In this document: piece after piece, positions 1 to 5,700 of the stretch
How positions within the stretch are numbered: position 1 is the stretch's first letter
How the letters are laid out: every line of letters begins with the position of its first letter
Assembly (NCBI GenBank): GCA_947176045.1
Contig: CAMWPF010000083.1
Span: forward strand, 1 to 6,736
Reading direction: 5' to 3'
Length of the DNA stretch: 6,736 nt
From: an uncultured Treponema sp.
Lineage (GTDB): Bacteria; Spirochaetota; Spirochaetia; Treponematales; Treponemataceae
Notes under the pieces: generated by a model
What the model saw: only the letters and a program-made list of their open reading frames with translations
Database searches by the model: none
Told to the model about the DNA's origin: nothing
Translations under genes and position numbers: made by a program

Positions 1-121
1 ACATCTTTCCGGGGGGCCCCGCCTGCGTCGATTTTCCCCCCCGGCCGCGGGGCGCGCCTTTCCCCCGGGGTTGGGGGCGGGCCGGGGGCCGGGGGCTATG
101 CCCGCTCCGGCGTCCGCATTT
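1..121. other. Gene-free GC-rich block downstream of ssb, with G-quadruplex-type runs
   Basis: No coding region is supported here. The stretch is almost entirely G and C, unlike the rest of the window. On the plus strand five G-runs follow one another at 67-70, 73-77, 79-81, 84-88 and 91-95, separated by loops of only 1-2 bases (TT, C, CC, CC). That fits a G-quadruplex motif on the plus strand and a C-rich i-motif partner on the minus strand. A transcript reading on from ssb would carry the C-rich version. Self-complementary GC blocks near 9-20 and 43-58 could also form very stable hairpins. No U-rich terminator follows ssb, so this block may be what ends or slows ssb transcription; that is inference. 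Confidence 0.6.
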
Positions 122-132
122 TTAAAATGCGG
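114..132 (-). repeat. Perfect 9-bp inverted repeat spanning the ssb stop codon
   Basis: The arms CCGCATTTT (114-122) and AAAATGCGG (124-132) are exact reverse complements around a single base at 123. The palindrome covers the last codons of ssb and its TAA stop (122-124). As RNA it would form a short stem with an AU-rich tip, but no U-run follows on the minus strand, so it is not a standard intrinsic terminator. It may protect the 3' end of the ssb message or act together with the GC-rich block beyond it. Confidence 0.5.
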
Positions 133-559
133 CAAGCTCCATGTCCTGCTCCATAGCAACTTCCTCCTCAACAGAAGCCCGGTTTGCCTCCGCAATTGCG
201 GACAAATCTTCCTGCGGCTCCGGCTTTGTGATATTCTTTTTGAATTCCACGTGCTCTGCGATAATGGTGACGCGGCTCCTTCCCTTTCCATCCTTGTCCG
301 TCCATCGGTTCTGCCGGAGCCTTCCGACGATGCGCACGCCCCTCCCTTTCTCACAGTTATCTGCGCACAGCTCCGCCGTTTTTCCGAACGCTTCGACTTC
401 AAAAAATGATACTTCGCTGACGCCCTTGCCGTCGGTGTCCTTGTAGAACCGGTTTACAGCAACCGGCACGGTGCATACATTGAAGCCGCGCGGCGTGGTC
501 CGCCGTTCCGGCGCCCTGACGACATTTCCTTCAATGATGAGCGAGTTGAGTTGATTCAT
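122..559 (-). CDS. ssb: Single-stranded DNA-binding protein (SSB)
   Basis: This cytosolic protein binds single-stranded DNA during replication, recombination and repair. The 145-residue product has the bacterial SSB OB fold over about residues 1-108: it opens MNQLNSLIIEGNVVR, continues with VPVAVNRFYKD (31-41) and SFFEVEAFGK (51-60), and carries GRGVRIVGRLRQNRW (73-87) before the closing strand VTIIAEHVEF (97-106). A short, partly acidic tail follows and ends MELAAF. It keeps the terminal Phe but lacks the usual DDDIPF-type tip that recruits partner proteins. The ATG at 559 was chosen because it starts exactly at the conserved N-terminus and is preceded by a purine-rich site (GAGAGGTGG). An in-frame extension to 664 adds 35 residues unlike any SSB. 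The neighbours are not rpsF, rpsR or rplI, the common partners of ssb, so this may be a second or relocated copy. Family assignment is firm; the genus-level resemblance to Treponema is from memory. Confidence 0.95.
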   Translation of the reverse strand: MNQLNSLIIEGNVVRAPERRTTPRGFNVCTVPVAVNRFYKDTDGKGVSEVSFFEVEAFGKTAELCADNCEKGRGVRIVGRLRQNRWTDKDGKGRSRVTIIAEHVEFKKNITKPEPQEDLSAIAEANRASVEEEVAMEQDMELAAF

Positions 560-751
560 AATTCCACCTCTCAAAATGATTTCAGACAATGGTATAGGAA
601 CAGGTTCCGCGTCCTGTACTGTCCGGCAGGCTGATTTGTCTGCTGCATATATATCGCAGTTCAAGGGCAGAAAAGTGAAAAAAAATACGAAAAAAAGACG
701 GAAAACTGCATTTTTTTGATTTTTTTTGCGAATATTAGCATGGAGGCTTGT
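560..751. promoter_or_regulatory. Divergent promoter region between ssb and the lipoprotein gene
   Basis: Both flanking genes must be transcribed outward from here. I see no consensus-quality promoter for either. For ssb the best -10 candidates on the minus strand are TATATA-like sequence at about 647-654 and TATACC (reverse complement of 591-596), neither with a good -35. For the lipoprotein gene TATTAG (733-738) could be a -10, but it would leave almost no leader. A 5-bp inverted repeat GGAAC-AG-GTTCC lies at 597-608, about 40 bp upstream of the ssb start, and could be an operator. The ribosome site for ssb is GAGAGGTGG and that for the lipoprotein is GGAGG (742-746). Confidence 0.45.
671..727. 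promoter_or_regulatory. Helically phased A/T tracts (predicted intrinsic bend)
   Basis: Six homopolymeric tracts lie one helical turn apart: A 671-674, A 678-685, A 690-696, A 702-705, T 711-717 and T 720-727. Their centres are about 9, 11.5, 10.5, 10.5 and 9.5 bp apart, a mean close to 10.2 bp. Tracts in phase with the helix make DNA curve strongly, and such curves upstream of promoters often act as UP-element-like activators or sites for nucleoid proteins. The bend sits directly upstream of the lipoprotein start and on the far side of the ssb promoter region. Tract positions are seen directly; curvature and function are inferred. Confidence 0.55.
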
Positions 752-1222
752 ATGAGACGTTCGTTTGCTTCTATTTTGACAGATGGTTCGGCGGCCGTTC
801 TAGCGGCAGTGTTTTTCCTGCCGGCGGCAATAGGACTGTCCGGCTGCGCTTCTTCCGGCATTCGGACAAGTCCATATCGTTTGGACGGGGAGATGGTGCA
901 GGGCGGCGGACTGCGGATGGATTCGGAATTCTTCTATTTGTTTTCGTTTGCAAACTGCACGGAACGGGAAATCGCCGCGTTTTCTGTAACGCTTGGTCTG
1001 TGCGACGGCGACGGACTTCCTGCATTCGAGGACTACCGCATTTGCGCTGATTTTTCATGTGCAGTTCCGCCAGGCGGGCGTGTGGAGCTGGCGATTCCAT
1101 TGGATGACAGCTTGTATGACGTGCCGGACGAACTGTATCAGACAGACTGCTTTTATGTCAACCGAATTGTCTTTGCGGACGGAACAGTATGGGAGGATGT
1201 GTTTGGAAGGTACGGACTGTAG
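752..1222 (+). CDS. Small predicted lipoprotein of unknown function
   Basis: The product has 156 residues. The N-terminus is a lipoprotein signal: MRR, a hydrophobic stretch at about 13-28, then the lipobox LSGC with the lipidated Cys at residue 32, leaving a mature protein of 125 residues. It should be exported and anchored in a membrane. The mature part has six cysteines counting the lipidated one, and it alternates hydrophobic strands (FYLFSFANCT 61-70, IAAFSVTLGL 74-83, VELAIPLDD 111-119, YVNRIVFADGTVW 135-147), which suggests a small beta-sandwich. The ending with ADGTVWEDVFGRYGL recalls conserved tails in treponemal hypothetical proteins, but I cannot name a family. The ATG at 752 was chosen over in-frame ATGs at 716 and 740 because GGAGG (742-746) is spaced 5 bases from it and the signal peptide then starts MRRSF. 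It stands alone, divergent from ssb and convergent with the carboxyltransferase gene. Confidence 0.82.
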   Translation: MRRSFASILTDGSAAVLAAVFFLPAAIGLSGCASSGIRTSPYRLDGEMVQGGGLRMDSEFFYLFSFANCTEREIAAFSVTLGLCDGDGLPAFEDYRICADFSCAVPPGGRVELAIPLDDSLYDVPDELYQTDCFYVNRIVFADGTVWEDVFGRYGL

Positions 1223-1226
1223 GAAA

Positions 1227-1256
1227 AAAGCACGGCTGCAACAGCAGCCGTGCTTT
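1227..1256 (-). terminator. Intrinsic terminator between convergent genes, best for the carboxyltransferase
   Basis: Thirteen-base arms AAAGCACGGCTGC (1227-1239) and GCAGCCGTGCTTT (1244-1256) pair perfectly around a four-base AACA loop. Read on the minus strand the stem is followed by six T residues (complement of A 1224-1229), a standard intrinsic terminator 35 bases past the stop of the carboxyltransferase gene. Read on the plus strand only three T residues follow, so termination of the lipoprotein transcript would be weaker though still likely. Confidence 0.88.
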
Positions 1257-1291
1257 GTGAAGCCTGAAAGAAATCGCGCACCATGCCGCGT

Positions 1292-2779
1292 TTAAAGCGG
1301 TATGTTTCCGTGCTTTTTGAGCGGCTTGTCCATGGCCTGCTTGTTTTCGAGGAACGAGAAGCTTTCCAGAACGCGGCGGCGGGTTTCCTCTGGCGCGATG
1401 ACTTCCGTAATGTAACCGCGCTTTGCCGCGATTGCCGGCGTCATAATCTCCGTGCGGTACGCCTCCTCCTTTGCGGCGACTTCGGCGGCTTTGGACGGAT
1501 CGGCAAGCTCCTTCGCGTAGAGGATTCCGACAGCTCCTTCCGCCCCCATGACGGCGATTTCAGAAGCCGGCCACGCATATACAAAGTCCGCGCCGATGTG
1601 CTTGGAGCACATGGCGATGTAGGCGCCGCCGTACGCCTTGCGTGTGATGACGCTGACTTTCGGAACGGACGCTTCGGAATAGGCATAGATGACTTTTGCG
1701 CCGTGGCGGATGATGCCCTTCTGCTCCTCCTGAGGTCCGGGAATGAATCCCGGCACGTCCACGAATGTGAGGAGCGGAATGTTGAAGGCATCGCAGTAGC
1801 GTACGTGGCGCGCGATCTTGTCGCTCGCGTCGCAGTCAAGGACGCCGCCCATGCCGCCCGGATTGTTGGCGACGATTCCGACGGAACGCCCTTCAATCTT
1901 TGCGAAGCCTGTCACGCAGTTGATGGCGAATTCCGCAGATGTTTCAAAGAACGAATCGTCGTCTACGACATCGGTGATGACGTCGCGGATGTCATAGCCC
2001 TTGCGGCTGTTTTCTGGAAGGATGGTGCCGATGTGCTTCTTCTTTTTCTCAGAAAAATGATATTTTGCCGCCTGCACCAGTTCGTCGCCGTAGTGGTGCG
2101 GGATGTAGTCGAGCAGCGCGCGCACCTTGTCGTAGCATTCCGGCTCGCTTTCACAGCGGAAGTGGGCGACCCCGGATTTTTTGGAGTGGATGGACGCGCC
2201 GCCCAGTTCCTCCGCCGTGATGTCCATGAACATGACGGATTTGACGACCTTCGGGCCGGTGATGAACAGCTGGCTGATTTTGTCCACCGCAAAGATGAAG
2301 TCCGTGATTCCCGGCGAATAGACGGCGCCGCCCGCGCAGGGGCCGGCGATGATGGAAATCTGCGGAACGGAGCCGGACGCACGGACATTCTGATAGAACA
2401 GGTCGCCATATCCGCACAGCGCGTCGACGCCTTCCTGAATGCGCGCTCCGCCGGAATCATTTATTCCGATGACCGGACAGCGCGCCTGAACCGCCTTGTC
2501 GATCAATTCTGCTATCTTCCTGCCATGCATGAGTCCGAGCGAGCCGCCCTGCACAGTGAAATCCTGCGCGTATATTGCAACCTTGCGGCCGTTGATTTTT
2601 CCGAATCCAGTGATGACGCCGTCGTAGGGAATGTCTTTTTTATCCATTCCGAAGCTCGTGCAGTTGTGGCGCACGCCGGAATACAATTCTATGAATGAAT
2701 CCTTGTCGCAGAGTGCGTTGATGCGCTCTATGGCATGAAATTTCCCTTTTGCGTGTTGCTTTTCAACAGCATATTCCAT
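1292..2779 (-). CDS. Biotin-dependent acyl-CoA carboxyltransferase subunit (PccB/MmdA type)
   Basis: This is the carboxyltransferase subunit that moves CO2 between carboxybiotin and an acyl-CoA, as in propionyl-CoA carboxylase beta, the alpha subunit of sodium-pumping methylmalonyl-CoA decarboxylase, or transcarboxylase 12S. The 495 residues contain both crotonase-fold halves. The N half has NDSGGARIQEGVDAL (107-121) and AGPCAGGAVYSPGITDF (145-161), with the CoA-side oxyanion pair G150-G151. The C half has FVDVPGFIPG (339-348), IIRHGAK (356-362) and RKAYGGAY (380-387) with the biotin-side pair G385-A386, then the hallmark ending KKHGNIPL. The ATG at 2779 follows GGAGG at 8 bases; a TTG at 2797 is a poorer choice. 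The protein lacks roughly the first 25 residues of typical family members. No biotin carrier, biotin carboxylase or membrane decarboxylase subunit is adjacent, so sequence alone does not separate carboxylase from decarboxylase. Transcription starts from its own promoter and is probably controlled by the double operator upstream. Confidence 0.93.
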   Translation of the reverse strand: MEYAVEKQHAKGKFHAIERINALCDKDSFIELYSGVRHNCTSFGMDKKDIPYDGVITGFGKINGRKVAIYAQDFTVQGGSLGLMHGRKIAELIDKAVQARCPVIGINDSGGARIQEGVDALCGYGDLFYQNVRASGSVPQISIIAGPCAGGAVYSPGITDFIFAVDKISQLFITGPKVVKSVMFMDITAEELGGASIHSKKSGVAHFRCESEPECYDKVRALLDYIPHHYGDELVQAAKYHFSEKKKKHIGTILPENSRKGYDIRDVITDVVDDDSFFETSAEFAINCVTGFAKIEGRSVGIVANNPGGMGGVLDCDASDKIARHVRYCDAFNIPLLTFVDVPGFIPGPQEEQKGIIRHGAKVIYAYSEASVPKVSVITRKAYGGAYIAMCSKHIGADFVYAWPASEIAVMGAEGAVGILYAKELADPSKAAEVAAKEEAYRTEIMTPAIAAKRGYITEVIAPEETRRRVLESFSFLENKQAMDKPLKKHGNIPL

Positions 2780-2806
2780 GTGGAAGACCTCCAGCAATTT
2801 TTATAG

Positions 2807-2835
2807 ATGATACAGAATCCTTTCCGTGTTGTCAA
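2807..2835 (-). promoter_or_regulatory. Sigma-70-type promoter of the carboxyltransferase gene
   Basis: On the minus strand TTGACA (complement of 2830-2835) is a perfect -35 box, separated by exactly 17 bp from TATCAT (2807-2812), a good -10. Transcription would begin near 2800, giving a leader of about 20 bases that includes the GGAGG ribosome site. The -35 box lies inside one of two dyad operator sites. Confidence 0.8.
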
Positions 2836-2868
2836 TATGACATATTTTCTAAAAATGTCATATTGACC
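2830..2868. promoter_or_regulatory. Paired dyad operators in a 37-bp near-palindrome over the -35 box
   Basis: The arms GTCAATATGACAT (2831-2843) and ATGTCATATTGAC (2855-2867) are exact reverse complements, separated by 11 bases that are themselves partly self-complementary. Each arm is also a dyad: TGTCA-ATA-TGACA at 2830-2842 and TGTCA-TAT-TGACC at 2856-2868, with centres 26 bp apart. The first covers the TTGACA -35 box. This two-level symmetry is what two bound dimers of a repressor would need. Read as RNA on the minus strand the stem is not followed by a U-run, so a terminator for the upstream operon is less likely. The regulator is not in the window; a TetR, GntR or MarR family sensor of an acyl-CoA is a reasonable guess only. 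Confidence 0.8.
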
Positions 2869-2886
2869 GCGCGTCATGCGCCGCCG

Positions 2887-4665
2887 TCAGTAGCCGAGCG
2901 CGTCAAGCCGCGTCCGCTCCGCTTCCAGCGAGGCGGCTGTCGGAACCCATGGATAGCGCTCGCGGAGGCTTTGCACCGCCGCTATGACGTCGCCGCCGTG
3001 CGACGCGAGCGCTTCCTTCAAGTCTGTGGAAAAAATCGCCGGATGGATGACGTCCGTGCTGCTGGCTTGGCCGAGCCTGCCGATCTGCCAGCGGTCGCCG
3101 GTCCATTTCAGTTCCACACGGGTGGTAAATTCTTCTGCATGAATCCAATTGTCTACAGTGTGAACTAAATAATAGCGGGCGGTATGTTCGGCGGCGGACG
3201 TTCGCACGAGCCGCTCCGTTCCCTCCCGGACCAGCTTCGGCGGATGTGAGCGTCTTGTCGGCGGCGCCGCGTCCAGAATGGACGGCTGTCCGTCCAGCGA
3301 AAAGTTGGTGATTCCATATATGAGGTGCGAATAGGCGCGCGTCGAATCTGGTTCAAAGAACATCCAGTTTTCCGGCGTTGAGACGCCCGATTCGAAATTG
3401 TAGGCGCTGCGCATCTGCCCGGTAACAAAAATCTGCGGAACCTGCGAAATGTAGCGCTGCGCTTCCGGACAGTCCTTTGCTGCGGCAAGCATGAAGTCCG
3501 TATCCATCTGGTGCAGTCCGGTATAGAACACTTCCGTCACTGCCGCAGAATCCAGTCCGATGACCGTCGGCTTTTTTCCAGATTCAGCGAAAATGGACGC
3601 GGCGATGACGGCTGCAAGGACCGCTGCTGCTGCGGCCGCTGCTCCCGCAGCAAAATGCCGGCGGAAGCGCTTGCGCCGCGCGACCTGCGTCCGCTGTCTT
3701 GCGCGGAATTCCTGTGCCGCCCGGCGGAATTCCGCTTCCGGGAGCGCAGGAATCCGTTCCTCCCCGGAAAGCAGCTCCTTCCGCAGCGCCTCCAGAGGGA
3801 ACGGCGATTTCAGCGGAGCGCCGCGGAGCGCCGTGTCGATTGCGTCCGCGAGGGCGGCGTCAATGCCGTTCACGCAGTATTCGATGGGAAGGAAATTCCG
3901 GTCGCAGATGGTCTGCGCGTCCTTGCCATCGCCGCCTTGCGGCGGATACGGAAGCTCGTCGGCAAGCGCAAAATAGGCGCAGACGGCGCAGGCGAATTCC
4001 TGCGCCTGGCGGCGTTCTGCGATTGAGTCGCGCCAGCAGTCTTGGAACGCGGCGTACTGCGCCGTCCCCCTGTTTGCGCATGCGCGGTCGAATGTCTTTT
4101 CCGGCAGGAACAGCAGGCGTGTTCCGCCACATCCATCGAATTCGTACAAAATGCCGCCGGGACTGTTGCAGGGCAGGGGGACGTTCCGCCCGACTGCCGC
4201 CGTATATGCTGCGCAGACGGCGGCGAGCAGCCGTTTCGATTCTGCGCGCGCGGCCGCCTGCGCGAACGGCTGTCCGCCGGAATCTGCCGGCTGCCGTGCA
4301 GGCTCGGAACGGGGGCTGCCGTGTTGTTCCTGTTCCGGCTCCTGTTCCGAACCGGCGCCTTCCGTCTGTCCCGCGCCTGCGGGAAGGGCTTTGGGCGCGC
4401 GTCCATAGGCGAGCGCGAGCAGCGACGAGAGTGTCCGCCCGGAAAATCTGTCGCCGCAGAACAGGACGTCCTCTCCTTTTCCGCTGCTTTTTGTGCCGGA
4501 AAATGTCCATGGGGTGAATTCCAGCACGGTTCCGGCGGCATCCAGCTCCACCATGAATCCTGGCTCCGCCATGAGGAGCGAGCATTTTGTCTTGGCGAAC
4601 ATGACCTCGTCAAGCCCTGTCGAGAGCATGATCGCGCCGTCTTCTGTCCTTGCGATTTCTGTCAT
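2887..4665 (-). CDS. Single-pass membrane protein of unknown function, kinase-like N-terminal part, third gene of the hflKC operon
   Basis: I do not recognise a named family. The 592 residues divide into four parts. Residues 1-95 are a small globular segment. Residues 97-135 are a low-complexity linker rich in Glu, Gln, Gly and Pro. Residues 140-330 are a second globular part. A membrane span at about 338-360 is preceded by the basic patch RRKRFRRH (330-337), and residues 361-592 follow. The positive-inside rule puts the N-terminal part in the cytosol and the C-terminal part outside. Eleven of the twelve cysteines are on the cytosolic side, which agrees. Part of 170-300 resembles a degraded protein-kinase C-lobe: GGILYEFDGCGG then LLFLPE (170-189), AVCAYFALADELPYPP (227-242), and a following helix with FLPIEY and GIDAALADAI. 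No HRD or DFG motif is visible, so any kinase activity is doubtful. The gene starts 45 bp after hflC with a modest site (AGAGGG), so co-transcription is likely. The alternative is a genus-specific protein unrelated to kinases. Confidence 0.8.
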   Translation of the reverse strand: MTEIARTEDGAIMLSTGLDEVMFAKTKCSLLMAEPGFMVELDAAGTVLEFTPWTFSGTKSSGKGEDVLFCGDRFSGRTLSSLLALAYGRAPKALPAGAGQTEGAGSEQEPEQEQHGSPRSEPARQPADSGGQPFAQAAARAESKRLLAAVCAAYTAAVGRNVPLPCNSPGGILYEFDGCGGTRLLFLPEKTFDRACANRGTAQYAAFQDCWRDSIAERRQAQEFACAVCAYFALADELPYPPQGGDGKDAQTICDRNFLPIEYCVNGIDAALADAIDTALRGAPLKSPFPLEALRKELLSGEERIPALPEAEFRRAAQEFRARQRTQVARRKRFRRHFAAGAAAAAAAVLAAVIAASIFAESGKKPTVIGLDSAAVTEVFYTGLHQMDTDFMLAAAKDCPEAQRYISQVPQIFVTGQMRSAYNFESGVSTPENWMFFEPDSTRAYSHLIYGITNFSLDGQPSILDAAPPTRRSHPPKLVREGTERLVRTSAAEHTARYYLVHTVDNWIHAEEFTTRVELKWTGDRWQIGRLGQASSTDVIHPAIFSTDLKEALASHGGDVIAAVQSLRERYPWVPTAASLEAERTRLDALGY

Positions 4666-4710
4666 TTGCAGCGCCCTCTTGCGCCGTGCGCCTTTGCCTG
4701 TTCCGCGCGC

Positions 4711-5700
4711 TCAGCGCCTGCCGTCCGCGGAATACAAATACTTGAAATAATCCATGTTCGTGCTGTACGTCGCGTCGTAGCCTGCGAGCGTCGATTTGTA
4801 GGATTCCATGCTCTTCCAGAATGCGTAGAATTCCGCGTCGCGGCTGTACGCGTCGGCATAGATGCGCGCCGCCTGCGCGTCCGCCGTTCCCTTGATTTCC
4901 TCGGACTTGCGGTACGCTTCGGATTGGATCGTGCGCTTCTCGTTCTCCAGCTTGCCGAGCCATTCAGCCTTCCTTCCCTCTCCGAGCGAACGGTACGCCT
5001 GCGCGACTTGGTTGCGCTCCTTGATCATGCGGTTGTAGACTGATTCCGTCAGCTCGTCGGAGTACTTGATCTGCCGAGGCACGATGTCGATAAGCTCGAT
5101 GCCGTACTCTGGGACGAGCTTGTTCGCCTCCGCCGTCATCTGGCGGCACAGCTCGCTGCGCCCCCTTGCAACCGACTCGTTTGCGGTGCTGACGTTCACG
5201 AGCGATTCGATTTCCTTTGCCTCGTCGTCTTCGGAGACGGTGCTGACGGCGGCGCGCTCGTTGATGATGTTGGAGCTGCGGACGATTTCGCTGAGCCGGT
5301 TCTGCGTGATGACCGTCCGCGTTGAGGAGTCGATGATGTCGCTGAGCTTGTTGTAGGCGTTGTCGAGCGTCTTGAAGCTGCGGTAGAATTTCGCTGGATC
5401 GGTGATCTTCCAGCGGCTCGTGGTGTCGACGATGATGAACTGGTTCTCCTTTGTGGGAATGCGCTGCGAATCTCCGTCGAGGGAGAGGACGAGCCTGGGA
5501 TACGTCGTGATTTGATCGATGAACGGCACCTTGAAGTACAGGCCGGCCTCCGTGCGCGTCGAGACGATGCCGCCGAACCGCGTGGCGACCGCCTGCCAGC
5601 CTTCGTTGACGATGTAGAACGGCCCCATCAGGAAGAAGGCGGCGAGCAGGACGGCAATCGCGCCGAACGCGACCAGCAGTTTTTTCAGGGATTTTGTCAT
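4711..5700 (-). CDS. hflC: HflC, SPFH-domain membrane protease-modulator subunit
   Basis: HflC pairs with HflK in a large membrane-anchored SPFH assembly, mostly on the outer face of the cytoplasmic membrane, that in E. coli encloses FtsH and modulates degradation of membrane proteins. The 329-residue product has a short basic N-terminus (MTKSLKK), one membrane span at about 8-27, and then the SPFH core starting YIVNEGWQAVATRFG (29-43) with GLYFKVPFIDQI (53-64). A charged helical region runs from about 215 to 290, including KGTADAQAARIYADAYSRD (270-288) and the FYAFWKSM block (291-298), which match the HflC ending pattern. Length agrees with E. coli HflC (334). The ATG overlaps the hflK stop as ATGA (5697-5700) and is preceded inside hflK by AAAGGAGG, so the two proteins are translationally coupled, as expected for equal partners. 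No odd residues were noticed. Confidence 0.95.
   Translation of the reverse strand: MTKSLKKLLVAFGAIAVLLAAFFLMGPFYIVNEGWQAVATRFGGIVSTRTEAGLYFKVPFIDQITTYPRLVLSLDGDSQRIPTKENQFIIVDTTSRWKITDPAKFYRSFKTLDNAYNKLSDIIDSSTRTVITQNRLSEIVRSSNIINERAAVSTVSEDDEAKEIESLVNVSTANESVARGRSELCRQMTAEANKLVPEYGIELIDIVPRQIKYSDELTESVYNRMIKERNQVAQAYRSLGEGRKAEWLGKLENEKRTIQSEAYRKSEEIKGTADAQAARIYADAYSRDAEFYAFWKSMESYKSTLAGYDATYSTNMDYFKYLYSADGRR

Noticed and set aside
597..608. GGAAC-AG-GTTCC as a LexA (SOS) box for ssb
   Set aside because: The Gram-positive-type box needs GAAC-N4-GTTC and here the gap is two bases. The dyad is noted but not assigned to LexA.
122..664. Extended ssb start at 664
   Set aside because: The extra 35 residues do not belong to SSB, and the ATG at 559 has a good ribosome site exactly at the conserved N-terminus.
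661..861. Minus-strand 66-codon frame overlapping the lipoprotein start
   Set aside because: Its end is encoded by the A/T tracts and the rest is antisense to the signal peptide. It has no ribosome site or recognisable feature.
1283..2698. Long plus-strand open frame (471 codons) opposite the carboxyltransferase gene
   Set aside because: It lies antisense to a gene with full family motifs, its translation has no recognisable domain, and such mirror frames are common opposite GC-rich coding DNA.
2831..2867. The large palindrome as an intrinsic terminator of the hflKC operon
   Set aside because: No U-run follows the stem on the minus strand, and the repeat contains the -35 box of a good promoter, so an operator fits better.
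3699..5043. Plus-strand open frames of 272 and 333 codons opposite the membrane protein and hflC
   Set aside because: The translations are rich in Arg, Ala and Cys with no domain pattern, and the opposite strand encodes hflC plus a co-directional membrane protein with clear segments.
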